DNA of 64,000 bases, taken from assembly GCF_030409605.1 (NCBI RefSeq), contig NZ_JAUFQG010000004.1, forward strand, positions 2,048,501 through 2,112,500. Reading direction: 5' to 3'. The number at the start of each line of letters is the position of its first letter. Position 1 is the stretch's first letter. The notes under the pieces are model-generated. The model was given only the letters and a program-made list of their open reading frames with translations, did not search any database and was not told the DNA's origin. The position numbers and the translations under genes are program-made. Source of the stretch: Simiduia curdlanivorans. GTDB taxonomy: Bacteria > Pseudomonadota > Gammaproteobacteria > Pseudomonadales > Cellvibrionaceae. Positions 8,118 through 18,013 of the stretch are shown here, one piece after another.

Positions 8118-10814
8118 ATGATAGGCAAGATGCTAAAGGCCATTTTCGGCACAAAAAACGACCGTGAACTCAAGCGCATGGGAAAAACTGTTAAATTAAT
8201 TAACGGTTTTGAAGAAGGCCTTCAGGCGTTGAGCGACGAGCAGCTCGCCGCTAAGACCGCAGAATTTAGGCAGCGGTTTTCTGAAGGCGCAACATTGACG
8301 GATCTGTTACCGGAAGCCTTCGCTGTGTGCCGTGAGGCGTCTCGACGTGTGATGTCCATGCGCCACTTCGACGTGCAGTTAATTGGCGGTATGACATTGC
8401 AAGAAGGGCGTATCGCTGAGATGCGTACCGGTGAGGGTAAAACCTTGATGTCCACCCTAGCGGCCTATTTGAACGCTATTCCAGGCACCGGTGTGCACAT
8501 CGTAACCGTGAACGATTATTTGGCTGCGCGGGATGCTGCTTGGATGGCACCGCTTTATAATTTTTTGGGTTTGAGTGTTGGTGTTATTCGCTCGATGCAA
8601 GACCCAGAGGAAAAGCGCGCGGCCTATCAAGCCGATATTACCTACGGCACTAATAACGAATTTGGGTTTGATTACCTGCGCGACAATATGGCACTGCGCA
8701 AAGAGGACCGGTTCCAGCGCGAGCTCAATTTTGCCGTGGTCGATGAAGTGGACTCCATTTTAATCGATGAGGCGCGTACGCCACTCATTATTTCCGGTGC
8801 CGCCGAAGATAGCTCGGAGCTTTACCGAGTTATTAATGGTTTGATTCCAAAGTTACAGAAGCCAACAGAAGAAGTGCCAGGCCATTACATTCTGGACGAG
8901 AAAGCGCGTCAGGTTGAACTCTCTGAAGAAGGCCATCAGGTTATCGAGGATCTGTTGATTGAAGCAGGCTTGCTACAGGGCGAAGAGAGTTTATACGCGG
9001 CCACAAATTTAAGTTTATTGCACCATGTGCATGCGGCTTTAAAAGCCCACACGCTGTTTCAGAAAAATGTTGATTACATTGTTCAGGACGGCCAAGTGAT
9101 GCTCATTGACGAGCATACGGGGCGCTCCATGCCCGGTCGCCGTTTGTCTGAAGGTTTACACCAGGCGCTTGAAGCTAAAGAAGCGGTTAATATTCAGAAC
9201 GAAAGCCAAACGCTGGCCTCAATTACTTTCCAGAATTACTTCAGGCTCTATAACGGTCTGTCGGGTATGACGGGTACTGCCGATACCGAAGCGTTTGAAT
9301 TTAGGCAAATCTACGGCTTGGACGTCGTGGTTATTCCCACCAATAAGCCGATCCAGCGCCAAGATCTTAACGACCTCATTTTCCTCACTGTCGATGAAAA
9401 GTACGATGCAATTGTTGAAGATGTTAAGTCGTGTATAGAAAAGAAAGTGCCTGTTTTAGTGGGTACTGCATCCATTGAAACCTCTGAGATGATGTCGGCG
9501 CGGCTAAAGAAAGCCGGTATCAAGCATCAAGTGCTGAACGCTAAGTTCCATGAAAAAGAAGCTGAAATTATTTCCCAGGCGGGTCGCCCTAGCGCGGTAA
9601 CTATCGCAACGAATATGGCCGGCCGCGGTACCGATATTGTCTTGGGCGGAAATTTTGAGGCTGAATTGGCAGCGCTGGATAATCCAACTGAAGAGCAAAA
9701 AGCGGCGCTAAAAGCTGACTGGCAACAGCGTCATGACCTCGTTATCGAGGCGGGTGGTTTGCACATCATCGGTACAGAGCGGCATGAATCCCGCCGTATC
9801 GATAATCAGCTTCGCGGTCGTGCTGGGCGTCAGGGTGACCCGGGTATGTCTCGTTTTTATCTGTCCCTTGAAGACAGTTTGATGCGTATCTTCGCCTCTG
9901 ATCGCGTGCGCAACTTTATGAAAGCCCTAGGCATGGAGAAAGGCGAGGCCATCGAGCATCGGATGGTTACCAATGCCATTGAAAAGGCCCAGCGTAAAGT
10001 TGAAGGACGTAACTTTGATATTCGTAAGCAACTGCTTGAGTACGATGATATCGCCAATGATCAGCGTCAAATTGTCTACCATCAGCGCAATGATTTATTA
10101 GTCGCTGAGCATATTACGAGCACGATAAGTGCAATTCGTGAAGATGTGGTGAATGATATTATCTCGGCTGGTATTCCTCCGCAAAGCATGGAAGAGCAAT
10201 GGGATGTACCCGGTTTAGAAAGTAGCTTGGAGGCAGAGTTAGGCCTTAAATTGCCAATTCAATCTTGGCTTGACGAAGATAAGAGTGTGACTGAGGCCAC
10301 GGTGCGCGAGCGCGTATTGGCCGCGGCGCAACAAGCTTATGATGATAAATCTGAGCGCATTGGCACAGTTATAAAAGACATTGAACGCCAAGTGATGCTG
10401 CAAGTGCTCGACATGCAATGGAAGGAACACTTGGCGAGCATGGATCATTTGCGCCAAGGTATTGGCTTGCGCGCTTATGCGCAGAAAAATCCCAAGCAAG
10501 AATACAAGCGCGAAGCGTTTGAATTATTTCAGCGCATGCTAGATTCCATTAAATTCGAGGTCATCAAGATTTTGGCGCGGGTCGAACCCATCAGCCAAGA
10601 GCAAATGGCTGAAATGGAGCGCAAGCGGGCAGAGGCGCTAGCGCGTCAGAAAATGCAGTTGCAGCATGCTGAGATGTCCGCACTTGGTGAGCCAGAGGCG
10701 GCGGATGAAACTGCACAACCATTCGTGCGCACGGGCCAAAAAGTAGGACGCAATGATGTTTGTCCTTGCGGTTCTGGCAAGAAATTTAAGCAATGCCATG
10801 GCAAGCTGTCGTAA
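8118..10814 (+). CDS. secA: Preprotein translocase ATPase SecA
   Basis: Motor ATPase that drives unfolded preproteins through SecYEG. From the ATG at 8118 the protein is 898 residues and starts MIGKMLKAIFGTKNDREL, matching the usual SecA N-terminus. The frame also opens at a GTG at 8100, which would add six atypical residues. Motifs seen are Walker A MRTGEGKTLM, the DEVDSILIDEARTPLIISG block, the second nucleotide domain with TNMAGRGTDI and GRAGRQGDPG, and the C-terminal zinc finger CPCGSGKKFKQCHG that binds SecB. A strong terminator follows at 10836-10858. Confidence 0.98.
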   Translation: MIGKMLKAIFGTKNDRELKRMGKTVKLINGFEEGLQALSDEQLAAKTAEFRQRFSEGATLTDLLPEAFAVCREASRRVMSMRHFDVQLIGGMTLQEGRIAEMRTGEGKTLMSTLAAYLNAIPGTGVHIVTVNDYLAARDAAWMAPLYNFLGLSVGVIRSMQDPEEKRAAYQADITYGTNNEFGFDYLRDNMALRKEDRFQRELNFAVVDEVDSILIDEARTPLIISGAAEDSSELYRVINGLIPKLQKPTEEVPGHYILDEKARQVELSEEGHQVIEDLLIEAGLLQGEESLYAATNLSLLHHVHAALKAHTLFQKNVDYIVQDGQVMLIDEHTGRSMPGRRLSEGLHQALEAKEAVNIQNESQTLASITFQNYFRLYNGLSGMTGTADTEAFEFRQIYGLDVVVIPTNKPIQRQDLNDLIFLTVDEKYDAIVEDVKSCIEKKVPVLVGTASIETSEMMSARLKKAGIKHQVLNAKFHEKEAEIISQAGRPSAVTIATNMAGRGTDIVLGGNFEAELAALDNPTEEQKAALKADWQQRHDLVIEAGGLHIIGTERHESRRIDNQLRGRAGRQGDPGMSRFYLSLEDSLMRIFASDRVRNFMKALGMEKGEAIEHRMVTNAIEKAQRKVEGRNFDIRKQLLEYDDIANDQRQIVYHQRNDLLVAEHITSTISAIREDVVNDIISAGIPPQSMEEQWDVPGLESSLEAELGLKLPIQSWLDEDKSVTEATVRERVLAAAQQAYDDKSERIGTVIKDIERQVMLQVLDMQWKEHLASMDHLRQGIGLRAYAQKNPKQEYKREAFELFQRMLDSIKFEVIKILARVEPISQEQMAEMERKRAEALARQKMQLQHAEMSALGEPEAADETAQPFVRTGQKVGRNDVCPCGSGKKFKQCHGKLS

Positions 10815-10835
10815 AAAGTTTTTTAGGGTTGATGA

Positions 10836-10858
10836 GGCTGCCGTAGGCAGCCTTTTTT
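10836..10858 (+). terminator. Rho-independent terminator after secA
   Basis: Stem GGCTGCC (10836-10842), loop GTA, GGCAGCC (10846-10852), then six T. It is 22 bases after the secA stop and is a textbook intrinsic terminator. Confidence 0.9.
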
Positions 10859-10888
10859 GTGTGCCTTCCCGCCAAGTTAAGGTCAGTA

Positions 10889-10915
10889 TTGTTAGGGTCT
10901 TGCTTCGAATATAAT
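10889..10915 (+). promoter_or_regulatory. Possible sigma-70 promoter of argJ
   Basis: A perfect -10 box TATAAT (10910-10915) lies 58 bases before the argJ ATG. The best -35 is TTGTTA at 10889-10894, but the spacing is only 15 bases, so the assignment rests mainly on the -10. Confidence 0.35.
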
Positions 10916-10973
10916 CAATAATTGCGTTAAACTGTTTAACTCACGCCAAACTTCGTAAAAAGGGAGCTCCATC

Positions 10974-12194
10974 ATGGCCGTAGGTGAATTTCCGTTTCCA
11001 AATATGCATGCCATACCCGGTTTTAAATTGGGTATCGCGAGTGCTGGTATCAAGCGCCCAGGCCGAAAGGATGTAGTCGTAATGGAGGCTGTTGAAGGTT
11101 CTGAAGTGGTGGGTGTGTTTACCACGAACGCATTTTGCGCCGCGCCGGTGACCGTATGTAAGGAGCGTTTAGCGCAGGGCCAGCCTCGGGTTTTTATTAC
11201 CAATACCGGTAACGCGAATGCCTGCACCGGTGAGTCGGGCTTAACGAATGCTAAAGCCGTGTGCGCAGAAGTTGCACGCATCATGTCGGTAAAAGAAAGC
11301 GACGTGTTGCCCTTTTCCACCGGTGTCATCGGTGAGCCGCTACCGGTCGCGAAAATCATGCCGGTACTGGCGGATGCGATCGCGAATTTAAATGAATCGA
11401 ATTGGCTTGATGCAGGCATTGGCATTATGACAACCGATACCCGCCCTAAAGGCGCGACAGAAAGTTTTGTTCATCAGGGCGAAACCATTTATGTGTCTGG
11501 TATCGCCAAGGGTTCCGGCATGATTAAGCCGAATATGGCGACTATGTTGGGGTATGTTGCGACTAATGCGAAAGTGCAGCGCAGCGTGCTGCAGGGCCTG
11601 TTAATGGATGCGACGAATAAGTCCTTCAACAGAATCACGGTAGATGGTGATACATCAACAAATGATTCGGGTCTTTTAATTGCGACGGGTAAAACCAACT
11701 TACCGGAAATTACCGAGGCTCAGGGCGAGTATTTCGAAAAGCTAAGCGCTGCTGTTATTTCTGTGCACGAGCAATTGGCGAAGGCCATTGTGACTGACGG
11801 CGAGGGTGCCACTAAGTTTGTAACGGTTAATGTCACCGGCGGTGCTGATGCTGAGGAGCCATTGAAGGTTGCCTATGCTGTTGCCCACTCGCCATTAATT
11901 AAAACCGCGCTATTTGCCAGTGACCCAAATTGGGGGCGTATCGTTGCCGCCATTGGCTATGCCGGGATAAAAGATCTAGACGCAAGTCAGGTTCGTGTGC
12001 ACTTAGGTGGCGTTTTAATCGTCGAAGAGGGCGGACGCGCCGCTTCTTATACGGAAGAGCAGGGGCAGGCCGTGATGAAGCAACCGTCAATAACGATCGA
12101 TATTGATTTGGCGAGAGGCGAATTTGCTGATCGTGTTTGGACCACGGATCTATCTCATGATTATGTAACCATTAACGCCGATTACAGAAGTTAG
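10974..12194 (+). CDS. argJ: Bifunctional glutamate N-acetyltransferase / amino-acid acetyltransferase ArgJ
   Basis: Transfers the acetyl group from N-acetylornithine to glutamate (and may make acetylglutamate from acetyl-CoA) in the cyclic arginine pathway. The precursor of 406 residues self-cleaves before a Thr in the conserved KPNMATMLG segment; that Thr becomes the nucleophile. The GIMTTDTRPKGA segment and the C-terminal DLSHDYVTINADYRS end are typical. A GGGAG ribosome-binding site precedes the ATG. Position between secA and a mutT-like gene is conserved in Pseudomonas. Confidence 0.97.
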   Translation: MAVGEFPFPNMHAIPGFKLGIASAGIKRPGRKDVVVMEAVEGSEVVGVFTTNAFCAAPVTVCKERLAQGQPRVFITNTGNANACTGESGLTNAKAVCAEVARIMSVKESDVLPFSTGVIGEPLPVAKIMPVLADAIANLNESNWLDAGIGIMTTDTRPKGATESFVHQGETIYVSGIAKGSGMIKPNMATMLGYVATNAKVQRSVLQGLLMDATNKSFNRITVDGDTSTNDSGLLIATGKTNLPEITEAQGEYFEKLSAAVISVHEQLAKAIVTDGEGATKFVTVNVTGGADAEEPLKVAYAVAHSPLIKTALFASDPNWGRIVAAIGYAGIKDLDASQVRVHLGGVLIVEEGGRAASYTEEQGQAVMKQPSITIDIDLARGEFADRVWTTDLSHDYVTINADYRS

Positions 12195-12202
12195 ATCTAA
12201 CA

Positions 12203-13162
12203 ATGGCAAAACGCGTACATGTTGTTGCTGCGGTAATTCGCGGTCGAGACCAGCGAGTTCTGATTGCCAAGCGCCCGGATCATGTGCACATGGGGGGGCT
12301 TTGGGAATTTCCTGGCGGCAAGGTTGAGCAAGGAGAAGCGCCCCTAGAGGCGCTCAAACGCGAGTTAAAAGAAGAGGTTGGCTTGGCTGTTGTGTCGGCT
12401 CAGCCGCTGATACAAATTACCCATGATTATCCCGATAAACAAGTTTACCTCGATGTTTGGGAGGTGATTGAGTTTACCGGGGTTGCTCGGGGTGTGGAGG
12501 GGCAGCAGATTGAATGGGTTCATGCTGCGGATTTGGCGGCCTATGAGTTTCCGGCAGCTAATCAGCCCATTGTCACGTCAACCTTATTACCCTCTACATG
12601 CTTGATTACCGGTCATGCTAATGCTGCAGATGTCTATTTGTCGGCCATCGAGGCGGCCTTAGATCGAGGCCATCGGCTCTTTATTTTACGCCCTTCTTGC
12701 CCTGATATAGATTTGGTTACAGTTATTAGTGCTTTAAAAAACATGGCGCATTTTGACGCGGCGCAATGGCAGTGGCACATTGATTGGGGTACTGCTGCGC
12801 CTGCCAATTTTATAACATTGGTTAGCGAGCATAAAAATTTCGGCGTGCATTTCTCTGCCCGTAAATTAGAGCACAATCTTGAACCCTTTCAAGATTCTCT
12901 TCTTAGCGCCTCGTGCCATGATCAATCGGAGCTAGCTGCCGCTCAGCAGCAGGGCATGGATTTCGTACTATTATCGCCCGTGTCGGCAACGAAGCATTAC
13001 AGCAATGCCGAGTTGTTGGGCTGGGTTGGTTTTTCCGCTCTGGTAAAGCGCATTAACATACCGGTGTTTGCTTTGGGGGGGGTAACCTTAGATGATGTCC
13101 ATAATGCCCGTCTTGCTGGCGGCCAAGGCGTTGCCTGTGTCCGCGCCTGGTGGCCGTCTTAG
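12203..13162 (+). CDS. Nudix hydrolase (MutT-type) fused to a ThiE/TenI-like domain
   Basis: The N-terminal ~130 residues form a MutT-type Nudix domain that would hydrolyse oxidised purine nucleotides such as 8-oxo-dGTP. The Nudix box is complete: GG-x4-GE-x7-REL-x-EEVGL at about residues 38-60. Residues ~135-319 resemble thiamine-phosphate synthase/TenI beta-alpha barrels and end VFALGGVTLDDVHNARLAGG, a phosphate-loop-like segment, but key ThiE catalytic motifs are not obvious. The same two-domain architecture occurs at this locus in Pseudomonas, so it is a family feature. The role of the second domain is unknown. It starts 8 bases after argJ and is convergent with yacG. Confidence 0.9.
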   Translation: MAKRVHVVAAVIRGRDQRVLIAKRPDHVHMGGLWEFPGGKVEQGEAPLEALKRELKEEVGLAVVSAQPLIQITHDYPDKQVYLDVWEVIEFTGVARGVEGQQIEWVHAADLAAYEFPAANQPIVTSTLLPSTCLITGHANAADVYLSAIEAALDRGHRLFILRPSCPDIDLVTVISALKNMAHFDAAQWQWHIDWGTAAPANFITLVSEHKNFGVHFSARKLEHNLEPFQDSLLSASCHDQSELAAAQQQGMDFVLLSPVSATKHYSNAELLGWVGFSALVKRINIPVFALGGVTLDDVHNARLAGGQGVACVRAWWPS

Positions 13163-13166
13163 CTAC

Positions 13167-13400
13167 TTAGTGTTTAATCGTTTGTTCTGCGATGTCTAAT
13201 TCGCCAGACATGAGATCATCGATGCTTGGGTCGACAGGAATTTTGTGTGATTCTGATGCCCAATCACCTAGGTCGATTAACTTGCAACGCTTCGAGCAAA
13301 ATGGCCGTTCAGGAAAGGCGTCGCTCCACTCGACATTTTTTTTGCAAATGGGGCAGCAGAGCTGTATGGGTCTTGAACTTGCGGGTTGGTCATTAGTCAT
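13167..13400 (-). CDS. yacG: DNA gyrase inhibitor YacG, zinc-binding
   Basis: Small (77 residues) zinc protein; the E. coli homologue binds GyrB and inhibits gyrase. The four cysteines form the characteristic C-P-I-C ... F-C-S-K-R-C arrangement, followed by IDLGDWASESHKIP, a family signature. Its start overlaps the coaE stop by 8 bases, and the coaE-yacG order is standard in this group. Confidence 0.95.
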   Translation of the reverse strand: MTNDQPASSRPIQLCCPICKKNVEWSDAFPERPFCSKRCKLIDLGDWASESHKIPVDPSIDDLMSGELDIAEQTIKH

Positions 13401-14007
13401 TTTGTCTTGCCTTGGCTTGAACGATTGCGGCGAGTTGATGGTGAATATTTAGAACTTGTTCCTTTAGATCTCCGGCGCTGCCATTATTGTTGATGATGAA
13501 ATCTGCTTGATTGAGTCGATGTTCCCTAGGCATTTGGCTATTAACAATCGCCGTAATTTCGTCTCTAGTAACGCCGTCGCGCAAGCTAGCTCTGTCAATT
13601 TGAGTCTGCTTATCTACATCAACGACGATAATTTTCTGCACTAAGTTGGCTTGATTGGTTTCTAGCAGCAAAGGTGATTCAAGTATTTGATAGGGCTTTA
13701 GGCGCTGCGATAGATGTGCTGTTATCTTGTCGCGAATAAGTGGGTGCAGTAAGTTCTCCAGCCATCTTTTTTCTTCCGGTGCGTTAAATATAATGGATCT
13801 AAGCTGTGCCCGATTTAGCGACTGATCTGGAAGTAGAATGTCGGGGCCGAAGTGCTGGCTGATTTGCTTCAAGGCGTCCGAGCCTATGCAGACTACATCT
13901 CTCGCGACTTTGTCGGCATCAAGGACATCGATACCGAGCTCCCTAAAAGCTGCGGCCGCAGCTGATTTTCCACTGCCGATGCCACCTGTTAAGCCAAATA
14001 CACACAT
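13393..14007 (-). CDS. coaE: Dephospho-CoA kinase
   Basis: Phosphorylates dephospho-CoA in the final step of coenzyme A synthesis. The protein is 204 residues with a P-loop GLTGGIGSGKS at residues 5-15 and the core ESPLLLE strand and REHRLNQADF segment typical of CoaE. Located between pilD and yacG, five bases after pilD's upstream neighbour, as in Pseudomonas; the pilB-pilC-pilD-coaE-yacG group is probably one transcript. Confidence 0.96.
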   Translation of the reverse strand: MCVFGLTGGIGSGKSAAAAAFRELGIDVLDADKVARDVVCIGSDALKQISQHFGPDILLPDQSLNRAQLRSIIFNAPEEKRWLENLLHPLIRDKITAHLSQRLKPYQILESPLLLETNQANLVQKIIVVDVDKQTQIDRASLRDGVTRDEITAIVNSQMPREHRLNQADFIINNNGSAGDLKEQVLNIHHQLAAIVQAKARQND

Positions 14008-14012
14008 GAGCC

Positions 14013-14897
14013 TTAGCTATTAATGCCAGAAATACGCAGGTAATAACTTGTAATAGCCTCGCCCCACATCATGGCGATCCAGCCGGCAATGGCGAGATAA
14101 GGGCCGAAGGGAATGGGGGTTTGGTTATCTTGATTGCGAAACATGATGAGGCTGATGCCAATAACTGCACCAACCAGTGATGAAAGTAATATAACCAGCG
14201 GCAGTGATTGCCAGCCTAGCCAGGCGCCGATAGCGGCCAGTAGCTTAAAATCGCCATAGCCCATGCCATCCTTACCTGTCACAGCTTTGAATAGCCAAAA
14301 TACCGCCCATAAGACGCCATAGCCCGCAACAGCGCCCCAAAACGCACTGTGGAAATCGGTTATTAGGCCAAAGCTATTGATGATTAACCCTGCCCACATA
14401 AGTGGCAGAGTGATATCGTCCGGCAATAGCATCGTATCGACATCGATCATTGTTAGGGCGATTAATGCCCAAGTAAAAAATAGCAGCGCTATAGTCTGCA
14501 AGCTTGCGCCAAAATTCCAAGCCAAAGCAAAGCAAAGTAGTCCAGACGCGAGCTCTACTATGGGATATCTAATGGATATAGACACTTTGCAAGCGTGGCA
14601 CTTGCCGCCCAGTGCTAGGTAACTGAGAACGGGTATGTTGTGGTAAGCCTTGATGGGTGTGTTGCACTTTGGGCAGTGCGAGTTGGGGACGGCGAGATTA
14701 AACTCATCTCTATCCTTCTCCGCTTGCTCAATTTCAAGCAAGCTACAACATTCGTCTTTCCAGCCCCTTTGAAGAACTTTTGGCAGTCTATAAATAACCA
14801 CATTTAAAAAACTGCCAACGGTTAAACCAAAAAGCGTGAGCGCAGTTAAATAAAACCACGGTTCCTGAATGGTTTGTTGAAATTCAGTTTCTACCAT
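14013..14897 (-). CDS. pilD: Type IV prepilin peptidase / N-methyltransferase
   Basis: Integral membrane aspartyl protease that removes the prepilin leader and methylates the new N-terminal Phe. The 294 residues include the N-terminal membrane segment with GSFLNVVIYRLP, a cytoplasmic zinc-binding loop with two CxxC pairs (CPKC and CHAC), and about seven further helices. The catalytic aspartates are in DVDTMLLPD and GYGDFK, both intact. It also would process type II secretion pseudopilins. Two bases separate it from pilC. Confidence 0.97.
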   Translation of the reverse strand: MVETEFQQTIQEPWFYLTALTLFGLTVGSFLNVVIYRLPKVLQRGWKDECCSLLEIEQAEKDRDEFNLAVPNSHCPKCNTPIKAYHNIPVLSYLALGGKCHACKVSISIRYPIVELASGLLCFALAWNFGASLQTIALLFFTWALIALTMIDVDTMLLPDDITLPLMWAGLIINSFGLITDFHSAFWGAVAGYGVLWAVFWLFKAVTGKDGMGYGDFKLLAAIGAWLGWQSLPLVILLSSLVGAVIGISLIMFRNQDNQTPIPFGPYLAIAGWIAMMWGEAITSYYLRISGINS

Positions 14898-14899
14898 GG

Positions 14900-16132
14900 T
14901 TAAACAACCGCACCAAGCTGGAATATCGGCATGTACATGGCGATCATTAATCCGCCCACTAATACACCAAGAACAGACATGATCATAGGTTCTAGTAGTG
15001 CGGTTAAGTTATCGACCATGTTATCTACGGCATCCTCATAAAACTCTGCTACTTTATCCAACATGCTGTCCAGCGCACCAGATTCTTCACCAATGGCCGT
15101 CATTTGAACGAGCATTGAGGGGAACATTTTTGACGCGCGTATGGAAATGTTGAGTTGAATGCCTGTGGAGACTTCCTCCCTAATTCTAAGTACCGCATCT
15201 CTGTAAAGCATATTGCCGCAGGCGCCGGAGACAGAGGTAAGAGCATCAATCAGCGGCACACCCGCTGAGAAAGTGGTTGACAAGGTGCGAGCAAAACGCG
15301 CGACAACCGAGTTGTACAAAATTGGCCCCACAACCGGAAGTTTTAATGCGAGTTTATCCACTTGAAAGGCAAAAGTGCTGGACCTGGCTACCATCTCTTT
15401 AAACAAAAATACTGCGGCTACTATTCCAGCGAATATTATAAACCACCACTCTTGCGTGAATTCCGATAGTCCCAATACAAACAAGGTGAAAGCGGGGAGG
15501 TTCGCGCCAAAAGAGCTAAAGGTTTCGGCAAACTGCGGTACTACTTTAACCAATAAAATCCCTGTCACCACAATCGCGACCACAACAACCGAGATGGGGT
15601 AGGTCATGGCCTTTTTGATTTTAGCTTTAATTTTCTCGGTTTTTTCTTTGTAGGTGGCAATACGGTCAAGCATGGTTTCTAGCGCACCCGACTGTTCTCC
15701 AGCGTCCACTAAGTTACAAAACAGCTCATCGAAATATTTTGGGTGTTTAGTGAGCGCAACAGCAAAGCCGTTACCAGCCGCAACATCTTCGCGAATGGCT
15801 AAAACAAGCTCCCTGAGCCTAGGGTTCTCAAGTCCATCTGCCACTATCTCAAAGCTTTGTACTAGCGGTACTCCAGCTTTCATCATGGTCGCCATTTGGC
15901 GACTGAATATGGCGATATCTTGCGGGCCGATAGCCTTACCACCTCCACCGAATAAAGGCTTGGGCTTTTTTCTTACCGTACTGGCTCTAATGCCCTGCTT
16001 CATTAACTGGGCTTTTACGATTGCGGCGCTACTGCCGTCAATTTCCCCAGACATTTTATTGCCTTTTTTATCTACGCCTTTGTAGATAAATATCGTGGGT
16101 TTGGCGATTGCTTTTGCCGTGGCCATAGTCAT
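14900..16132 (-). CDS. pilC: Type IV pilus inner-membrane platform protein PilC
   Basis: Polytopic platform protein (GspF family) on which the PilB motor turns to insert pilin subunits. It has two T2SSF repeats, each starting around FSRQMATMMKAGVPLVQSFE and FARTLSTTFSAGVPLIDAL, and three membrane segments. The frame runs 48 bases further upstream inside pilB. I chose the ATG at 16132 (410 residues, TAATG overlap with the pilB stop); the ATG at 16126 has a better spaced AAGGA site and would give 408 residues. Confidence 0.95.
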   Translation of the reverse strand: MTMATAKAIAKPTIFIYKGVDKKGNKMSGEIDGSSAAIVKAQLMKQGIRASTVRKKPKPLFGGGGKAIGPQDIAIFSRQMATMMKAGVPLVQSFEIVADGLENPRLRELVLAIREDVAAGNGFAVALTKHPKYFDELFCNLVDAGEQSGALETMLDRIATYKEKTEKIKAKIKKAMTYPISVVVVAIVVTGILLVKVVPQFAETFSSFGANLPAFTLFVLGLSEFTQEWWFIIFAGIVAAVFLFKEMVARSSTFAFQVDKLALKLPVVGPILYNSVVARFARTLSTTFSAGVPLIDALTSVSGACGNMLYRDAVLRIREEVSTGIQLNISIRASKMFPSMLVQMTAIGEESGALDSMLDKVAEFYEDAVDNMVDNLTALLEPMIMSVLGVLVGGLMIAMYMPIFQLGAVV

Positions 16133-17862
16133 TAATCCTTGGTGATGCGGTTCGCTTCTTCTAGGCTGGTCATGCCCCAAGCTGCTTTGCGAAGTGCTGA
16201 AATTCGGAGGTTGTTAAAGCCGGCTTCCTTCGCAGCTTTGGCGATATCGATGGCGTTACCGCCTTCCATTATAAGGCTTGATATCGTTGGCGTGATGCGA
16301 ACTACTTCATATACGCCAACGCGACCTTTATAGCCTTTGTTGCATTGGTCGCAGCCAACGGGGTGGAACAGTTGGAATTCGGCGCGGGGAATGCCAATAT
16401 CATCGAAGCCTTCTTCGGTCAAAATATCATCGGGAATATCAGTTGCAGGCTTCTTACAGTGAGTACAGAGCCTGCGGGCTAAACGTTGGGCGATGATAAC
16501 GCTTACCGTAGTGGCCACGTTAAATGCCGGCACGCCCATGTTGAGTAAGCGGGTTAACGTCTCTGGGGCGCTATTGGTGTGAAGTGTAGAAAGTACAAGG
16601 TGACCGGTTTGTGCGGCCTTAATGCCAATTTCCGCCGTTTCAAGGTCACGAATTTCACCCACCATCACCACATCAGGGTCCTGGCGGAGGAAAGATCTGA
16701 GCGCCATTGCAAATGTGAGGCCCACTCTGGCGTTCATCTGAACCTGATTGATACCCTCTAAGTTGATCTCTACTGGATCCTCTGCGGTACTTATATTAAC
16801 TTCAGGCGTATTGAGAATATTTAAACCAGTATAGAGTGATACGGTCTTACCCGAGCCGGTAGGTCCTGTAACTAGGATCATGCCTTGCGGTTGGGCGAGG
16901 GCATCCATAAAGATCTTTTTCTGGCTATCCTCATAGCCAAGTGCGTCAATGCCTAGCTTGGCTGAAGATGGATCTAATATCCGCAATACTACTTTTTCGC
17001 CGAAGAGTGTGGGCAGAGTATTCACACGGAAGTCGATGGCGCGAGTTTTAGAGATTTTCATCTTAATCCGGCCGTCTTGCGGTACCCGGCGCTCAGAAAT
17101 GTCCATTTGTGACATCACCTTCAAGCGAGCGGCGAGTCTGGACGCCAAGTTAACAGGTGGCCTTGCTTTTTCTTCCAGAATGCCATCGGTACGGAAGCGA
17201 ACTCGGTATGCCTTTTCATAGGGTTCAAAGTGAATATCGGAAGCGCCACCTTTAATTGCGTCGAGTAGTACTTTGTTGACGAACTTGACGATAGGGGCTT
17301 CGTCGGCTTCTTTGCCAGCATTGTCGTCGCCCTGCTTTTCGTCATCGACCGCTTGAATGTCTAAATCTTCTAGGCCTTCATCATCTAGCCCACCCAGCGA
17401 ATCGCCAATAGATTCTTCTTGTGCTGTCAGAAACTTTTCAATGGCTTTGGTCAGCTTGTCGCCATGCACCAATATAACTTCTGAACTGCAGCCTGACTGG
17501 AACTTAATTTCATCCAGCGCATGCAGATTGGTAGGGTCGGCCATGGCCACAAACAGCCGATTGCCGCGCTTGTATAGCGGGAGTGCTTGGTGTTTGTGGA
17601 TGAGCTTTCTATCGACAGTATCTGTCGGAATAGCGTCTGTATTTAAACTGCTTAGATCAAATAAGGGTGTGCCGAATTCCTCAGAAGCGGCATTGGCGAT
17701 CGCATCAGCATTGACAGTACCGCTAGAGACAAGGAACTGAACAAACGGCTTCTTTTCTTTGGCTGCTTGGCCAATAGCGTTTTTCGCGGCGCTTTCATCT
17801 AAAAGCCCATCTTTCACTAGGCGCCTAGCTAGGCCGCTTAGTTGAGGTGTAGGTGCATTCAT
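16132..17862 (-). CDS. pilB: Type IV pilus assembly ATPase PilB
   Basis: Hexameric cytoplasmic ATPase that powers pilus extension. The 576 residues comprise an N-terminal MshEN/T2SSE-N domain and a C-terminal secretion ATPase core. Walker A GPTGSGKTVSLY, the Asp box around GEIRDLETAEIG, the His-box STLHTNSA, and the zinc site CTHC...CDQC are all present. It is the first gene of the pilBCD operon, divergent from pilA across a 336-base regulatory region. Confidence 0.97.
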   Translation of the reverse strand: MNAPTPQLSGLARRLVKDGLLDESAAKNAIGQAAKEKKPFVQFLVSSGTVNADAIANAASEEFGTPLFDLSSLNTDAIPTDTVDRKLIHKHQALPLYKRGNRLFVAMADPTNLHALDEIKFQSGCSSEVILVHGDKLTKAIEKFLTAQEESIGDSLGGLDDEGLEDLDIQAVDDEKQGDDNAGKEADEAPIVKFVNKVLLDAIKGGASDIHFEPYEKAYRVRFRTDGILEEKARPPVNLASRLAARLKVMSQMDISERRVPQDGRIKMKISKTRAIDFRVNTLPTLFGEKVVLRILDPSSAKLGIDALGYEDSQKKIFMDALAQPQGMILVTGPTGSGKTVSLYTGLNILNTPEVNISTAEDPVEINLEGINQVQMNARVGLTFAMALRSFLRQDPDVVMVGEIRDLETAEIGIKAAQTGHLVLSTLHTNSAPETLTRLLNMGVPAFNVATTVSVIIAQRLARRLCTHCKKPATDIPDDILTEEGFDDIGIPRAEFQLFHPVGCDQCNKGYKGRVGVYEVVRITPTISSLIMEGGNAIDIAKAAKEAGFNNLRISALRKAAWGMTSLEEANRITKD

Positions 17863-18013
17863 ATCAAGTTTTCGCTGACTAAGTTAGCTAAATAAATACT
17901 TAACTCTGGCTTATAACCCACTGTAAAACAAGCTTATTTACGCTAGAAAATGCTAATGCCCACTATATATGTGGAACCGAGAGAAAGTTTAGCGGTAAAT
18001 AGAGCGTTGCGAG

